Origin: an uncultured Pelagibacteraceae bacterium
GTDB taxonomy: Bacteria > Pseudomonadota > Alphaproteobacteria > Pelagibacterales > AG-422-B15
Assembly (NCBI GenBank): GCA_902526005.1
Contig: CABZIW010000002.1
Span: 62,001 to 126,000, forward strand
DNA: 64,000 bases
Direction of reading: 5' to 3'
This document shows positions 38,123-47,609 of this stretch, one piece after another. The number at the start of each line of letters is the position of its first letter. The first letter of the stretch is position 1. The position numbers and the translations under genes were made by a program. A model generated the notes under the pieces. The model saw nothing but the letters and a program-made list of their open reading frames with translations, ran no database searches and was not told where the DNA came from.

Positions 38123-38889
38123 ATAACACTATTCATAGTTCTGATGATTTTGAAGGGATGCGAAAAGCAGGTAATCTTGCAGCATCTACATTGGATCTAC
38201 TTGTTGAAAAAGTAAAACCAGGTGTTTCCACTGAAGAGTTAGATAATATTGCATTTGATTATATAGTCCGTCATGGAGGTCTTATTGCCCCTTTATTTTA
38301 TAAGGGTTATCCTAAATCAGTTTGTACTTCAATTAATCACGTAATATGTCATGGAATTCCTTCATCAAGAATTTTAGAAAATGGAGATATTATTAATATA
38401 GATGTAACAGTGATTGTTGATGGCTGGCATGGCGATACAAGCCGCATGTTTCCTGTTGGAAAAATAAATGCCAAAGCACAAAAATTAATTGATTGCACTT
38501 TTCATGCAATGCATGAAGGCATCAATGCTGCTCAACCTGATGCAACATTAGGTGATATTGGTAGTGCAATTCAAACGTATGCTGAAAAACAAAATTATAG
38601 TGTTGTTCGTGATTTTTGTGGTCATGGACTAGGAAAAGTTTTTCATGAGTTTCCAAACATTCTTCACTACGGGGATAAAGGTAAAGGTGAAAGAATTGAA
38701 CCAGGCATGTTTTTTACAGTGGAACCGATGATAAATTTTGGAAAATATGATGTTAGAATGTTAGGCGATGGTTGGACGGCTGTTACAAAAGATAAAAGTT
38801 TGTCAGCACAATTTGAGCATAGTATTGGCATTACCAACGATGGTGTAGAAATTTTTACAAAATCACCCGCTGGGCTTGATAAACCGTAA
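38119..38889 (+). CDS. map: Methionine aminopeptidase, type I
   Basis: Removes the initiator methionine from new proteins. The 256-residue pita-bread-fold enzyme has its five metal ligands: D95 and D106 (NIDVTVIVDGWHGD), H169 (CGHGLG), E202 (TVEPM) and E233 (FEHSIGI). The start is TTG and overlaps the sfsA TGA stop, implying coupling; sequence from there (MNNTIHSSDDFEGMRKAG) aligns with normal N-termini. Confidence 0.95.
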   Translation: MNNTIHSSDDFEGMRKAGNLAASTLDLLVEKVKPGVSTEELDNIAFDYIVRHGGLIAPLFYKGYPKSVCTSINHVICHGIPSSRILENGDIINIDVTVIVDGWHGDTSRMFPVGKINAKAQKLIDCTFHAMHEGINAAQPDATLGDIGSAIQTYAEKQNYSVVRDFCGHGLGKVFHEFPNILHYGDKGKGERIEPGMFFTVEPMINFGKYDVRMLGDGWTAVTKDKSLSAQFEHSIGITNDGVEIFTKSPAGLDKP

Positions 38890-38913
38890 ATTAAAGATTA
38901 AAAACATACTTAT

Positions 38914-40206
38914 ATGATCCCTCGTTATTCTAGAGCCGAGATGACTGACGTTTGGAGCTCTAAATCTAAATTTAAAATATGGCTTGATATTGAGCTCTAC
39001 GCTTGTGAAGCCATGGAGAAATTAGGAACTGTTCCTAAGGGAACAAGTAAAAAAATTAGATCAAAAGCAAAGATTAATGAAAAGAGAATTGATCAAATTG
39101 AAAAAAAAGTGAAACACGATGTAATTGCTTTTTTGACAACAATTTCTGAATACACAGGTCCACCTGCAAGGTTTCTTCACCAAGGTCTAACTTCTTCAGA
39201 TATTTTAGATACGGCTTTTAATGTTCAACTAAAACAGTCCTCAGTCATTATTGGGAAGGAACTACTAAATTTACTAAAATCATTAAAAAAAATTGCAATA
39301 AAACATAAGAACACACCTTGCATTGGAAGAAGTCATGGGATTCATGCGGAACCCACAACTTTTGGAGTTAAAATGGCATCATTTTATGCAGAATTTCAAA
39401 GGAACCATAAGCGTTTTCTAAAAGCAATCGAAGAAATAAATATATGCGCGATTTCAGGTGCAGTCGGCAATTATGCAAATATTGATCCACGTGTTGAACA
39501 GTACGTCGCAAAAAAGTTGGGCATGAAAGCAGAGACGATTTCAACTCAAATAATTCCAAGAGATCGTCACGCAGTATATTTTAATACTCTTGCAGTAATT
39601 GCAAGTTCGATTGAACGTTTAGCTACTGAGATAAGACATTTACAAAGAACTGAGGTTTTAGAAGTTGAAGAATTTTTTTCAAAAGGACAAAAAGGGTCAT
39701 CAGCAATGCCTCACAAAAGAAATCCAGTTCTGACTGAGAATTTAACTGGACTGGCAAGACTGATTAGAGGTTATACGGTTCCTGCTTTAGAAAATATTAC
39801 TCTTTGGCATGAAAGAGACATATCGCATTCAAGTGTAGAGAGAATAATGGCACCAGATGCTAATATTATAATCGACTTTGCACTTTCACGAATGAATAAT
39901 GTGATATCAAATCTTGTTGTATATTCTAAAAATATGAAAACTAATTTAGATAGATTAAAAAAACTGCCAATGTCAGAAGGTTTAATGCTCGCAATGACAC
40001 AAAAAGGTTTATCGCGAGAAAATGCATACAAGATAGTTCAACGTAATGCAATGAAAGTATGGAAAACGAATACAGATTTTGAGGTAATACTTAACAAAGA
40101 TAAAGAATTAAAAAAATACCTAAGCAAAAAAGAGATATCAAAAATTTTAGATTTAAAACACGCCGCTCGCAGAACTGACTATATTTTCAAAAAAGTTTTT
40201 AAGTAA
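38914..40206 (+). CDS. purB: Adenylosuccinate lyase
   Basis: Catalyses two fumarate-releasing steps, in AMP synthesis and in de novo purine synthesis (SAICAR to AICAR). The 430-residue fumarase-superfamily protein has the signature GSSAMPHKRNP around residue 262, on the loop carrying the catalytic serine, and TSSDILDT near residue 93. It sits 24 bp after map and upstream of the purC-purS-purQ-purL set. It is convergent with the lysine-rich gene, with 1 bp between stops. Confidence 0.96.
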   Translation: MIPRYSRAEMTDVWSSKSKFKIWLDIELYACEAMEKLGTVPKGTSKKIRSKAKINEKRIDQIEKKVKHDVIAFLTTISEYTGPPARFLHQGLTSSDILDTAFNVQLKQSSVIIGKELLNLLKSLKKIAIKHKNTPCIGRSHGIHAEPTTFGVKMASFYAEFQRNHKRFLKAIEEINICAISGAVGNYANIDPRVEQYVAKKLGMKAETISTQIIPRDRHAVYFNTLAVIASSIERLATEIRHLQRTEVLEVEEFFSKGQKGSSAMPHKRNPVLTENLTGLARLIRGYTVPALENITLWHERDISHSSVERIMAPDANIIIDFALSRMNNVISNLVVYSKNMKTNLDRLKKLPMSEGLMLAMTQKGLSRENAYKIVQRNAMKVWKTNTDFEVILNKDKELKKYLSKKEISKILDLKHAARRTDYIFKKVFK

Positions 40207-40207
40207 T

Positions 40208-40447
40208 TTAATTTGAATAGTAAATTGCGACTGCAAATAAACCAAAAATCAGCGCATAGGCACCTGCATAGTAAAATACGACATAATTAGAACGATCAAT
40301 CATATCCACTAAAGAAGCTTTCTTTTTATTAACTGATTTTTTCTTTGTTGATTTCTTAACAATCCTTTTTTTAGTAAATTGCTTCTTTTTTTTGGTTACT
40401 TTCTTCTTTACCGACTTTTTCTTTTTTTGGGCAAACTGATACTTCAT
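40208..40447 (-). CDS. Lysine-rich tail-anchored small protein, unknown
   Basis: A 79-residue protein with two very different parts. Residues 1-43 contain 22 lysines in KKK/KKKK clusters separated by S, T, V and Q, like histone H1-type tails. Residues 55-77 form one hydrophobic helix rich in Tyr, Phe and Ala. This suggests a C-tail-anchored membrane protein with a cationic cytosolic arm able to bind nucleic acid or acidic lipid. No family recognised. It lies 9 bp after the DUF1476 gene and is likely co-transcribed with it. Confidence 0.75.
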   Translation of the reverse strand: MKYQFAQKKKKSVKKKVTKKKKQFTKKRIVKKSTKKKSVNKKKASLVDMIDRSNYVVFYYAGAYALIFGLFAVAIYYSN

Positions 40448-40456
40448 AAAAAACTC

Positions 40457-40786
40457 TTATATGTTGTCTTTACCAATAATTTCTTCTTTTGCTTGAAGTA
40501 AAAATTGATCCATACTTTGTCTTAATTCGTCGTCTGAAATTGTAATACCTTTATCGTCAAAGTCCTTTCTAACCTTTCTGAAAACATCCATATCCCCGTC
40601 TTCTTCAAGATCTGATTTTACAACCTCTGCAAAATATTCTTCAACAGCCGGGCCTGATATGCCTAATTTTTCAGCTGCCCACACACCTAAATACTTATTT
40701 CTACGGGCTAATATTTTAAACTCTAGTTCCTGGTCACGAGCAAACTTACCCTCGAAACCTTTTTTTCTCTCATCAAGTTTTTTCAT
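40457..40786 (-). CDS. DUF1476 protein, zeta-type F1-ATPase inhibitor
   Basis: In Paracoccus and other alphaproteobacteria the zeta subunit blocks ATP hydrolysis by F1-ATPase. The 109-residue sequence shows the family features: ERKKGFEGKFARDQELEFK (about 6-24), ARRNKYLGVWAAEKLG, and a four-helix acidic remainder. In free-living pelagic relatives inhibition may be weak. It is divergent from purC, a typical alphaproteobacterial neighbourhood. Confidence 0.9.
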   Translation of the reverse strand: MKKLDERKKGFEGKFARDQELEFKILARRNKYLGVWAAEKLGISGPAVEEYFAEVVKSDLEEDGDMDVFRKVRKDFDDKGITISDDELRQSMDQFLLQAKEEIIGKDNI

Positions 40787-40858
40787 GATTTTTTGTACTT
40801 TTGAATGAATTTAATTTAATTTAAGCACTTATCTTAACAAATATTTTTATTACCTGCA

Positions 40859-41578
40859 ATGAGATCATCCAAAACTTTATATGAAGGTAAGGCTAAAAAA
40901 ATTATTAAAGGGCCTAAAAAAAACACACTCATTCAAATTTTTAAAGATGATGCTACAGCCTATAATAAAAAGAAACATAAAATTTTTAAAGGCAAAGGCG
41001 TACTTAACAATCATATTTCTGCACACATAATGCAGTATCTTAAGTCAAAACGCATCCCAACACATTTTGAAGAAAAGCTGAATGACCGTGAGCAACTTAT
41101 AAAAAAATGTGAAATTATTCCGATTGAATTTGTTGTAAGAAATATAACAGCTGGTTCTATTGCAAAAAAATTAGGTATTAAAGAAGGATTAAAGCTTAAA
41201 AAACCTTTACTAGAATATTATTACAAAGAAGACAGTTTGGATGACCCAATGATTTCAAGAGACCACCTTATCACTTTTGGCTGGGCCACAAACTCTGAGC
41301 TGAAAAAAATAGATAAAATGTCTCTTCAAATTAATAAGCACTTAAGAAATCTTTTTTTTAAAAAGAATATCATACTTGTAGATTTCAAAATTGAATTCGG
41401 TAGACTCTCATCGAACCCCAAAAAAATTGTATTAGCTGATGAAATAAGTCCTGATTCTTGTCGATTATGGGATAAAAAAACTAATAAGAAACTTGATAAG
41501 GATGTGTTCAGAAGAAACCTCGGCAGTTTATTAAGTGCATATGAGGAGGTTGCCTCAAGATTAGGAATCGTGCATTAA
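40859..41578 (+). CDS. purC: SAICAR synthetase
   Basis: Joins aspartate to CAIR using ATP in de novo purine synthesis. The 239-residue protein has LYEGKAKKI at the N-terminus (nucleotide-binding), VVRNITAGSIAKKLG near residue 98 and DEISPDSCRLW (about 196-206). It starts the purC-purS-purQ-purL set, with 6 bp to purS. Confidence 0.96.
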   Translation: MRSSKTLYEGKAKKIIKGPKKNTLIQIFKDDATAYNKKKHKIFKGKGVLNNHISAHIMQYLKSKRIPTHFEEKLNDREQLIKKCEIIPIEFVVRNITAGSIAKKLGIKEGLKLKKPLLEYYYKEDSLDDPMISRDHLITFGWATNSELKKIDKMSLQINKHLRNLFFKKNIILVDFKIEFGRLSSNPKKIVLADEISPDSCRLWDKKTNKKLDKDVFRRNLGSLLSAYEEVASRLGIVH

Positions 41579-41584
41579 AGTCTA

Positions 41585-41827
41585 ATGCTAGCCAAAATTC
41601 ATATCACATTAAAAAAAGATGTACTTGATCCTCAAGGCTCAGTCATTGCAAATTCACTGAAATCTCTTGGATTCGACAACGTTAATGATGTCAGACAGGG
41701 AAAATTCATAGAACTTGAAATCAACAGTAACAATAAAGAGGAAGCGGAGAAGCAGTGTAATGATATGTGTGAGAAACTATTGGCTAACTTAGTTATTGAA
41801 GACTACTCAGTAGAAATTGAAAATTAA
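41585..41827 (+). CDS. purS: FGAM synthase subunit PurS
   Basis: Small 80-residue subunit that bridges PurQ and PurL in the three-part formylglycinamidine ribonucleotide synthase. It shows KDVLDPQGSVIANSLKSLGF and the VNDVRQGKFIELE strand, standard for PurS. It directly abuts purQ. Presence of PurS separates this genome from gammaproteobacteria, which use one long PurL. Confidence 0.94.
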   Translation: MLAKIHITLKKDVLDPQGSVIANSLKSLGFDNVNDVRQGKFIELEINSNNKEEAEKQCNDMCEKLLANLVIEDYSVEIEN

Positions 41828-42499
41828 ATGAAGACACATGTAATTGTTTTCCCAGGTTCGAACTGCGACAGAGATGTAGCTGTTGCAATTCAAAATATTA
41901 TTGGCTCTTCGCCTGAAATGGTTTGGCATAAAGACTCGACAATAAATCAATCAGATTTGATTGTTGTTCCAGGTGGGTTTTCTTATGGTGATTACTTACG
42001 ATGTGGCGCGATGGCATCAACGTCGCCTATCATGAAAAGTGTGATTGAAAATGCAAATAAAGGTGTGCCAGTAATGGGAATTTGTAATGGATTTCAAATT
42101 CTAATTGAAAGTGGTCTTCTTCAAGGTGCACTAATGAGAAATAGTAGTTTAAGTTTTATATGTCGCGACATAATAATTAAACCAACAAATACGAAAACCA
42201 TATTTACTAATAAATCCACTATTTCGAAAATGCCAATAGCTCACAACGAGGGAAATTATTTTGCTAACAGCAACCAGATAAAAGAAATAGAAGATAACGA
42301 TCAAATTGCCTTCCAATACTGTGACGAAAATGGAGATATCAATGCCCATTCAAATCCAAATGGATCAATAAATAATATTGCCGGGGTGTTCAACAAAAGC
42401 AAAAATGTACTAGGTATGATGCCCCACCCCGAAAGAGCAGCTGAAAGCATTCATGGGTGTGATGATGGAAGAAATATTTTTGAAAGTCTTCTAAGTTAA
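41828..42499 (+). CDS. purQ: FGAM synthase glutaminase subunit PurQ
   Basis: Class I glutamine amidotransferase that feeds ammonia to PurL. The 223-residue protein has the nucleophile elbow GICNGFQIL (Cys near residue 86), [17 protein letters not shown] (about 51-67), and the His/Glu pair in MPHPERAAE. Its stop overlaps the purL start by one base. Confidence 0.96.
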   Translation: MKTHVIVFPGSNCDRDVAVAIQNIIGSSPEMVWHKDSTINQSDLIVVPGGFSYGDYLRCGAMASTSPIMKSVIENANKGVPVMGICNGFQILIESGLLQGALMRNSSLSFICRDIIIKPTNTKTIFTNKSTISKMPIAHNEGNYFANSNQIKEIEDNDQIAFQYCDENGDINAHSNPNGSINNIAGVFNKSKNVLGMMPHPERAAESIHGCDDGRNIFESLLS

Positions 42500-44697
42500 T
42501 GACTTCATCCAATTGGCATTTTGATACAGAAAAATCACTTGTAGAAAGTCACGGTCTTAAACTTGACGAGTTTGAAAAAATTGTTGAGGGACTTGGGCGT
42601 GAACCCAATCTTACTGAACTTGGAATATTTAGTGCAATGTGGAATGAACATTGCTCCTATAAATCGTCTAAATATTGGCTAAAAAAATTACCAACCTCAG
42701 GGGAACGAGTTATTCAAGGACCAGGTGAAAACGCGGGTGTTATTGACATCGACGATGGAGATGTTGCGGTTTTCAAAATGGAAAGTCATAATCATCCTTC
42801 GTTTCTAGAGCCTTACCAAGGAGCTGCAACTGGTGTAGGGGGTATTTTGAGAGATGTATTTACTATGGGCGCAAGACCTGTAGCAAACATGAATGCACTT
42901 CGATTTGGAGATCCCAATCATCCAAAAACAAAGCATTTAGTCTCAGGTGTTGTCGGTGGTATTGGTGGTTACGGAAATTGTATTGGAATTCCAACTGTTG
43001 GAGGTGAAGTAAATTTTCATCCATCGTATAACGGCAATATATTGGTTAATGCTATGACAGTTGGTATCGCAAAAAAAGATAAAATTTTCTATTCAGCGGC
43101 TGCAGGAATAGGAAATCCAGTAGTGTATGTTGGTTCAAAAACAGGCAGAGATGGTATTCATGGTGCAACAATGGCATCAGCTGAATTTGATGATGACTCT
43201 GAAGAAAAAAAACCCACTGTTCAAGTAGGCGACCCTTTTACTGAAAAACTATTACTTGAGGCTTGTCTAGAACTCATGAAAGAGGATGCAATTATAGCAA
43301 TTCAAGATATGGGGGCTGCAGGTTTAACTTCGTCATCAATTGAGATGGCATCCAAAGGAAATGTAGGGATTGATATAAATTTATCTAAGGTTCCTATGCG
43401 AGCGGCTAACATGACTGCCTACGAGCTCATGCTTTCAGAAAGTCAGGAAAGAATGCTAATGGTTATTCAGCCCAAAAAAGAGGAACTTGCCCGAAGCATT
43501 TTTAAAAAATGGGATCTTGAATTTGAAGTGATTGGTGAAGTTACAGATACAAAAAAATTAATATTGCATATGGATGGTGAAGAGCAGGCAAGTATACCAA
43601 TTAATATTTTGGTAGAGGATGCGCCAGAGTATCAGCGAGATTATATTGTCAATGACCCTTCTCCCCTAATTAGTTTCGAAAGTAAGGATTTTGAAGATAA
43701 AGAAATCTTAAGCGATTTATTAAAAATGATCAGTCATCCAAATTTATGCAGCAGAAAATGGATATGGGAACAATATGATCACATGGTTATGGCAGATACA
43801 GTTGTGCGACCTGGTTCTGATGCAGCTGTTGTCAGAGTGCATGGAACCAACAAAGGAATAGCGATCAGTACAGACTGTTCACCCACCTACTGCAGACACA
43901 ATTCCTATGAAGGAGGAAAGCATGCGGTTGTTGAAAATTGGCGTAATATTGTTGCATCCGGAGCTGAGCCAATTGCAATTACAGATTGTATGAATTTTGG
44001 AAATCCTGAAAAGCCAGAAATCATGGGACAATTTGTAGAATGCATTCGTGGCATGGGAGATGCTTGCAGTAAGCTTAATTACCCTGTCATTTCAGGAAAT
44101 GTATCACTCTATAATGAAACTAACGGTGAAGGGATTTATCCTACTCCCGCTATTGGTGGAGTTGGACTAATTAGAGATTTATCTAATACAATGACAATAG
44201 ATCTTAAAAATGAGGGTAATGTTTTATACCTCATTGGGGAAAGCAACAATCATTTAGGCAATAGTCATTATCTCTCAATCATACAAAGTAGAGAAGACGG
44301 CGGTACCCCGTCAATTAATTTGGATGATGAATTAAAAAATGGAAAATTCATTCTAGATTGCATTGCTAAGAAATTACTAAAATCTGTTCATGATGTTGGT
44401 GAAGGTGGTGTTCTTGTAGCAATTGCTGAAATGTGCATCTCAGGTAAGCAAGGTATAAAAATTGATATAACAAAAGATTTTCTGCACGGATTCTTTTTTG
44501 GAGAGGATCAAGCTAGGTACCTGGTTGAGGTCTCACAAAATAAACTTGAACAACTAGAAGTTGACGCAAGCAAGAGTGCTGTCAAAATAGAAAGAATTGG
44601 AGAAATTGGAGGAACATCTATCTCAATCAATTCAATCGGAGAGGTTGAATTATCAAGCTTAATTGACCACCATACAAAATGGTTCAATGAATTTTGA
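42499..44697 (+). CDS. purL: FGAM synthase large subunit PurL
   Basis: ATP-dependent amidation of FGAR. The 732-residue short-type PurL contains [12 protein letters not shown] (about 48-59), [31 protein letters not shown] (the metal/ATP region near residue 95) and two AIRS-like halves. It works as a complex with PurS and PurQ, which overlap or abut it upstream. A 57-bp gap separates it from grxD. Confidence 0.97.
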   Translation: MTSSNWHFDTEKSLVESHGLKLDEFEKIVEGLGREPNLTELGIFSAMWNEHCSYKSSKYWLKKLPTSGERVIQGPGENAGVIDIDDGDVAVFKMESHNHPSFLEPYQGAATGVGGILRDVFTMGARPVANMNALRFGDPNHPKTKHLVSGVVGGIGGYGNCIGIPTVGGEVNFHPSYNGNILVNAMTVGIAKKDKIFYSAAAGIGNPVVYVGSKTGRDGIHGATMASAEFDDDSEEKKPTVQVGDPFTEKLLLEACLELMKEDAIIAIQDMGAAGLTSSSIEMASKGNVGIDINLSKVPMRAANMTAYELMLSESQERMLMVIQPKKEELARSIFKKWDLEFEVIGEVTDTKKLILHMDGEEQASIPINILVEDAPEYQRDYIVNDPSPLISFESKDFEDKEILSDLLKMISHPNLCSRKWIWEQYDHMVMADTVVRPGSDAAVVRVHGTNKGIAISTDCSPTYCRHNSYEGGKHAVVENWRNIVASGAEPIAITDCMNFGNPEKPEIMGQFVECIRGMGDACSKLNYPVISGNVSLYNETNGEGIYPTPAIGGVGLIRDLSNTMTIDLKNEGNVLYLIGESNNHLGNSHYLSIIQSREDGGTPSINLDDELKNGKFILDCIAKKLLKSVHDVGEGGVLVAIAEMCISGKQGIKIDITKDFLHGFFFGEDQARYLVEVSQNKLEQLEVDASKSAVKIERIGEIGGTSISINSIGEVELSSLIDHHTKWFNEF

Positions 44698-44754
44698 CCT
44701 AAAGGGCTTAAAATTATTATTGAATAATTATAAAAAGCAGTTAATTCTTCAATC

Positions 44755-45084
44755 ATGACTGATAATGTGCAAGATGAAATAAAAAACATTGTTGATCAAA
44801 ACGATGTAGTTCTCTTTATGAAAGGGACAAAGGACCAGCCCCAATGCGGTTTTTCGAATGCTGTTGTAAATACTCTTTCTTTTATGAACGTAAATTATAA
44901 AGATGTAAATATTTTGGAAAGTGACGAACTAAGACAAGGTATTAAAGATTTCACTAACTGGCCTACAATTCCACAACTTTATATTAAGGGAGAGTTTATT
45001 GGAGGATGCGATATTATTTTAGACATGCATAAAAGTGGGGAGTTAGCATCAGTTTTTGATACAAAAGGTATTACGCACGATTAG
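44755..45084 (+). CDS. grxD: Monothiol glutaredoxin (Grx4 type)
   Basis: Binds and transfers [2Fe-2S] clusters as a glutathione-bridged dimer. The 109-residue protein has the CGFS active site (Cys31 in KDQPQCGFSNAVV), WPTIPQLYIKGEFIGGCDI and the DMHKSGEL C-terminal helix. Its position after purL is common in alphaproteobacteria. Its TAG stop interlocks with the TAA stop of the convergent DUF2817 gene in the four bases TTAG. Confidence 0.95.
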   Translation: MTDNVQDEIKNIVDQNDVVLFMKGTKDQPQCGFSNAVVNTLSFMNVNYKDVNILESDELRQGIKDFTNWPTIPQLYIKGEFIGGCDIILDMHKSGELASVFDTKGITHD

Positions 45085-46187
45085 TCTATTGAAATAAGAT
45101 ATTCGACTGCTCTATTAAATACAATCTTTCCTCGCACAATTAAACTTTCATGCCATTTCCTACTGTCTGGATTAAATGTACGTAATAAATTATTTCTACT
45201 CCAATGTTTCATAATATCTATCGGATCATTGAGTTTATTATTTTGTGTCCACCTATTTTCAGCTCTTAAATTTTTAAAAACTGTTACAGGTCCATAAGTT
45301 CCAAATTCTTGTGTAATTGTAAGCCACTTAATAGATGGAAATTCAGCTGAAATTCCAGAGTGAATGTCGCCTGTTACGTGATAGCCCACCCCTTTATTTG
45401 GATCCAACGGTGCTATATGACTTCCGTATAAATTTTGCAGCAAATCATAATCAGCTTCACCAATTTGGTCTGAAATTAAAATAGTATCGTAACCAGACTT
45501 ACCAAGACCAGTGTGTAAATCGATACCAAATATCATTTGCGTTTCTTTTAAGTTATTTCTTAACCAATCAATTAATAATTTAGGACCTTTTTGGAGTTTA
45601 TCACCTCCATACTGCAGGCTGGATGGCCTTGTGTACTGACCTTGAGCAAACCATTGCTTAAAATTAGTGAAACCATATTTCAAAATTAATTTTATTCCAT
45701 CTATATAAAAGGATAATTCAAATTTTTTTGGTATTGTGTTTGGATTCAAAAATTTATCTATTTTTTTGTAGCCATCGGGCTCACCGCTATGCGTGTTAAT
45801 AAAATTTCTATTCATATCTACATTGTTTTCATTGACTCTTCGATGCCAAGCCATACCAAAAGGATTAATGATATGTACGAAGATTATGCAATAATCCTCA
45901 ATTAGCTTTTGATTTTTTAACATATCAATGACTGAAAGTTGTATAGCTGAACCGGCAAAACCCTCAACGCCGTGTATACCAGAGGTATATAACAATAATT
46001 TATTACTTGTTAAAGATCCAAGAACTGCGATATCTATTGTGAGATCCTCTCCATCAGGACCTACTAAATTTAATGACAAGCTATCACGTTGAACTTGATG
46101 ACCCAGTGACTCTAGTTGATTAACAGATTCGTGAAATCGTTTCTTAGCTTCAGTATAAGATTTGGAAAACCAGTGCGATGCACTCAT
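45081..46187 (-). CDS. DUF2817 / M14-like zinc carboxypeptidase-fold protein
   Basis: The 368-residue protein has the M14-type metal site: H72 and E75 (GIHGVEG) and H225 (GIDLHTG), plus substrate-binding-like NPFGMAWHRRVNENNVDMNRNF (about 108-129). No signal peptide is visible, so it is probably cytosolic. The substrate (peptide, amide or related) is unknown. It starts 7 bp after rpsD and is probably read from the rpsD promoter. Confidence 0.82.
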   Translation of the reverse strand: MSASHWFSKSYTEAKKRFHESVNQLESLGHQVQRDSLSLNLVGPDGEDLTIDIAVLGSLTSNKLLLYTSGIHGVEGFAGSAIQLSVIDMLKNQKLIEDYCIIFVHIINPFGMAWHRRVNENNVDMNRNFINTHSGEPDGYKKIDKFLNPNTIPKKFELSFYIDGIKLILKYGFTNFKQWFAQGQYTRPSSLQYGGDKLQKGPKLLIDWLRNNLKETQMIFGIDLHTGLGKSGYDTILISDQIGEADYDLLQNLYGSHIAPLDPNKGVGYHVTGDIHSGISAEFPSIKWLTITQEFGTYGPVTVFKNLRAENRWTQNNKLNDPIDIMKHWSRNNLLRTFNPDSRKWHESLIVRGKIVFNRAVEYLISID

Positions 46188-46194
46188 TTTAATA

Positions 46195-46812
46195 TTATCG
46201 AGAATAATACTCGATAACTAGTTTCGGATCCATTTGAGTTGCATATGGAACTTCAGCAAACCGAGGTGTCCTTACAAAAGTTGAAGAACATTTTTTTTCA
46301 TCAACTGTAATGTATCCTGGGATGTCTCTTTCCTGGCTTTTCATTGACTCAACTACTAATGCCATCTCTTTAGATTTATCTTTGACTTCGACAACATCAC
46401 CTTCTTTAAGAAGACAGCTTGCAATATTAACTCTTTTTCCATTAACTTTGACATGCCCATGATTAATAAATTGTCTAGCAGCAAATACAGTTGGTACAAA
46501 CTTTGATCGATAAACAATAGTATCAAGTCTGCGTTCTAAAATAGCAATTAAGTTTTCACCTGAGTCACCTTTTTGTCTAATAGCCTCTTTATAACAATTA
46601 CGGAATTGTCTTTCGTTGAGGTTTCCATAATAACCTTTTAGCTTTTGCTTAGCATTTAACTGAACACCATAATCAGACAATTTGCCTGTATGCTTTTGTC
46701 CATGCTGTCCGGGTCTGTATTTTCTTAGGTTGAATGGGCTTTTTGGTCTGCCCCATAGGTTAACACTCAGACGTCTGTCTATTTTATGTTTTTGTGCAAC
46801 TCTTTTTGTCAT
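46195..46812 (-). CDS. rpsD: 30S ribosomal protein S4
   Basis: Primary 16S 5'-domain binder and accuracy protein. The 205-residue sequence has [21 protein letters not shown] in the N-terminal part, without the zinc-binding cysteines, and the S4 RNA-binding domain [32 protein letters not shown]. It is separate from the alpha operon, as usual in alphaproteobacteria. A near-consensus promoter lies just upstream (46829..46856). Confidence 0.98.
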   Translation of the reverse strand: MTKRVAQKHKIDRRLSVNLWGRPKSPFNLRKYRPGQHGQKHTGKLSDYGVQLNAKQKLKGYYGNLNERQFRNCYKEAIRQKGDSGENLIAILERRLDTIVYRSKFVPTVFAARQFINHGHVKVNGKRVNIASCLLKEGDVVEVKDKSKEMALVVESMKSQERDIPGYITVDEKKCSSTFVRTPRFAEVPYATQMDPKLVIEYYSR

Positions 46813-46828
46813 ATTTGATGATCCGTGG

Positions 46829-46856
46829 TTTATACTGGTTTCCTCGCCAATGTCAA
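46829..46856 (-). promoter_or_regulatory. Promoter of rpsD
   Basis: Perfect TTGACA -35 (46851-46856), 16-bp spacer, TATAAA -10 (46829-46834) and a C/G-rich discriminator (CCACGG) on the minus strand. The start is about 10 nt before the rpsD ATG. The -35 reaches to within 10 bp of the trmJ stop. Confidence 0.7.
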
Positions 46857-46865
46857 ACCTGAAAG

Positions 46866-47603
46866 CTAAATTTCCTTAGTTTTTCTATATTCTGTAAGCA
46901 CTGTCACAACCCCTCTAAGTGTTGCTATCTCACGTTCACTGAGATCAGCACGATGAAAGATATTTCTTAGGTTTTGCTTCATTTTTGGCATTTTTTCTTC
47001 AGGTTGAAAAAAACCTCTAGACTCAAGCTCTTCTTCTAAATGATCAAAAAAATACATTAGGTCATTCTGACTTCCATGAGGCTCAGAATTCTTATCAACT
47101 AACTGCTCCGTTTTAAATACTTGAGAAAATAATGAATAACAAAATACATTGACTGCATGAGATAAATTAAGAGATGAAAAATTTTCATGCGTATCAATAG
47201 TCACACATTTTGTTATAAGTGACAAATGGTCGTTTGTAAGTCCTGAAGCTTCGCCACCAAAAACAACACCGATACTATCATTAATTTTTTGATCTTTTAT
47301 TTCACTGATAATTTTAGAATTGTCACTAAATTGTTTACTCATATCTCTTAAACGTGCTGTGTAACCAATTGAATAATTGGAGTCACTCAATGCCTCTCGA
47401 AGAGAGCTGTATACTTTGATATTTTCAACTATGTTCTTAGCATCTACAGCTACAGCAAGTGCTTTTTCTGATGGCCATTCGAGTTTAGGTGATACCAGTT
47501 TTAAATTAGTGAAACCAAAATTGTACATAGAGCGTGCAACAAGACCGACATTTTCAGGTAATTGAGTATCAACAAGAATAATTGAAATTTTATCAAAATT
47601 CAT
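46866..47603 (-). CDS. trmJ: tRNA 2'-O-methyltransferase, TrmJ-like
   Basis: SPOUT methyltransferase that probably modifies position 32 of certain tRNAs. The 245-residue protein has motif 1 ([16 protein letters not shown], about 15-30), motif 2 ([13 protein letters not shown], about 114-126) and motif 3 ([14 protein letters not shown]), plus the C-terminal helical extension that distinguishes TrmJ from TrmL. It lies 6 bp after cimA at the end of the nadE-gltX-cysS-cimA-trmJ run. Confidence 0.88.
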   Translation of the reverse strand: MNFDKISIILVDTQLPENVGLVARSMYNFGFTNLKLVSPKLEWPSEKALAVAVDAKNIVENIKVYSSLREALSDSNYSIGYTARLRDMSKQFSDNSKIISEIKDQKINDSIGVVFGGEASGLTNDHLSLITKCVTIDTHENFSSLNLSHAVNVFCYSLFSQVFKTEQLVDKNSEPHGSQNDLMYFFDHLEEELESRGFFQPEEKMPKMKQNLRNIFHRADLSEREIATLRGVVTVLTEYRKTKEI

Positions 47604-47609
47604 TTGAAT

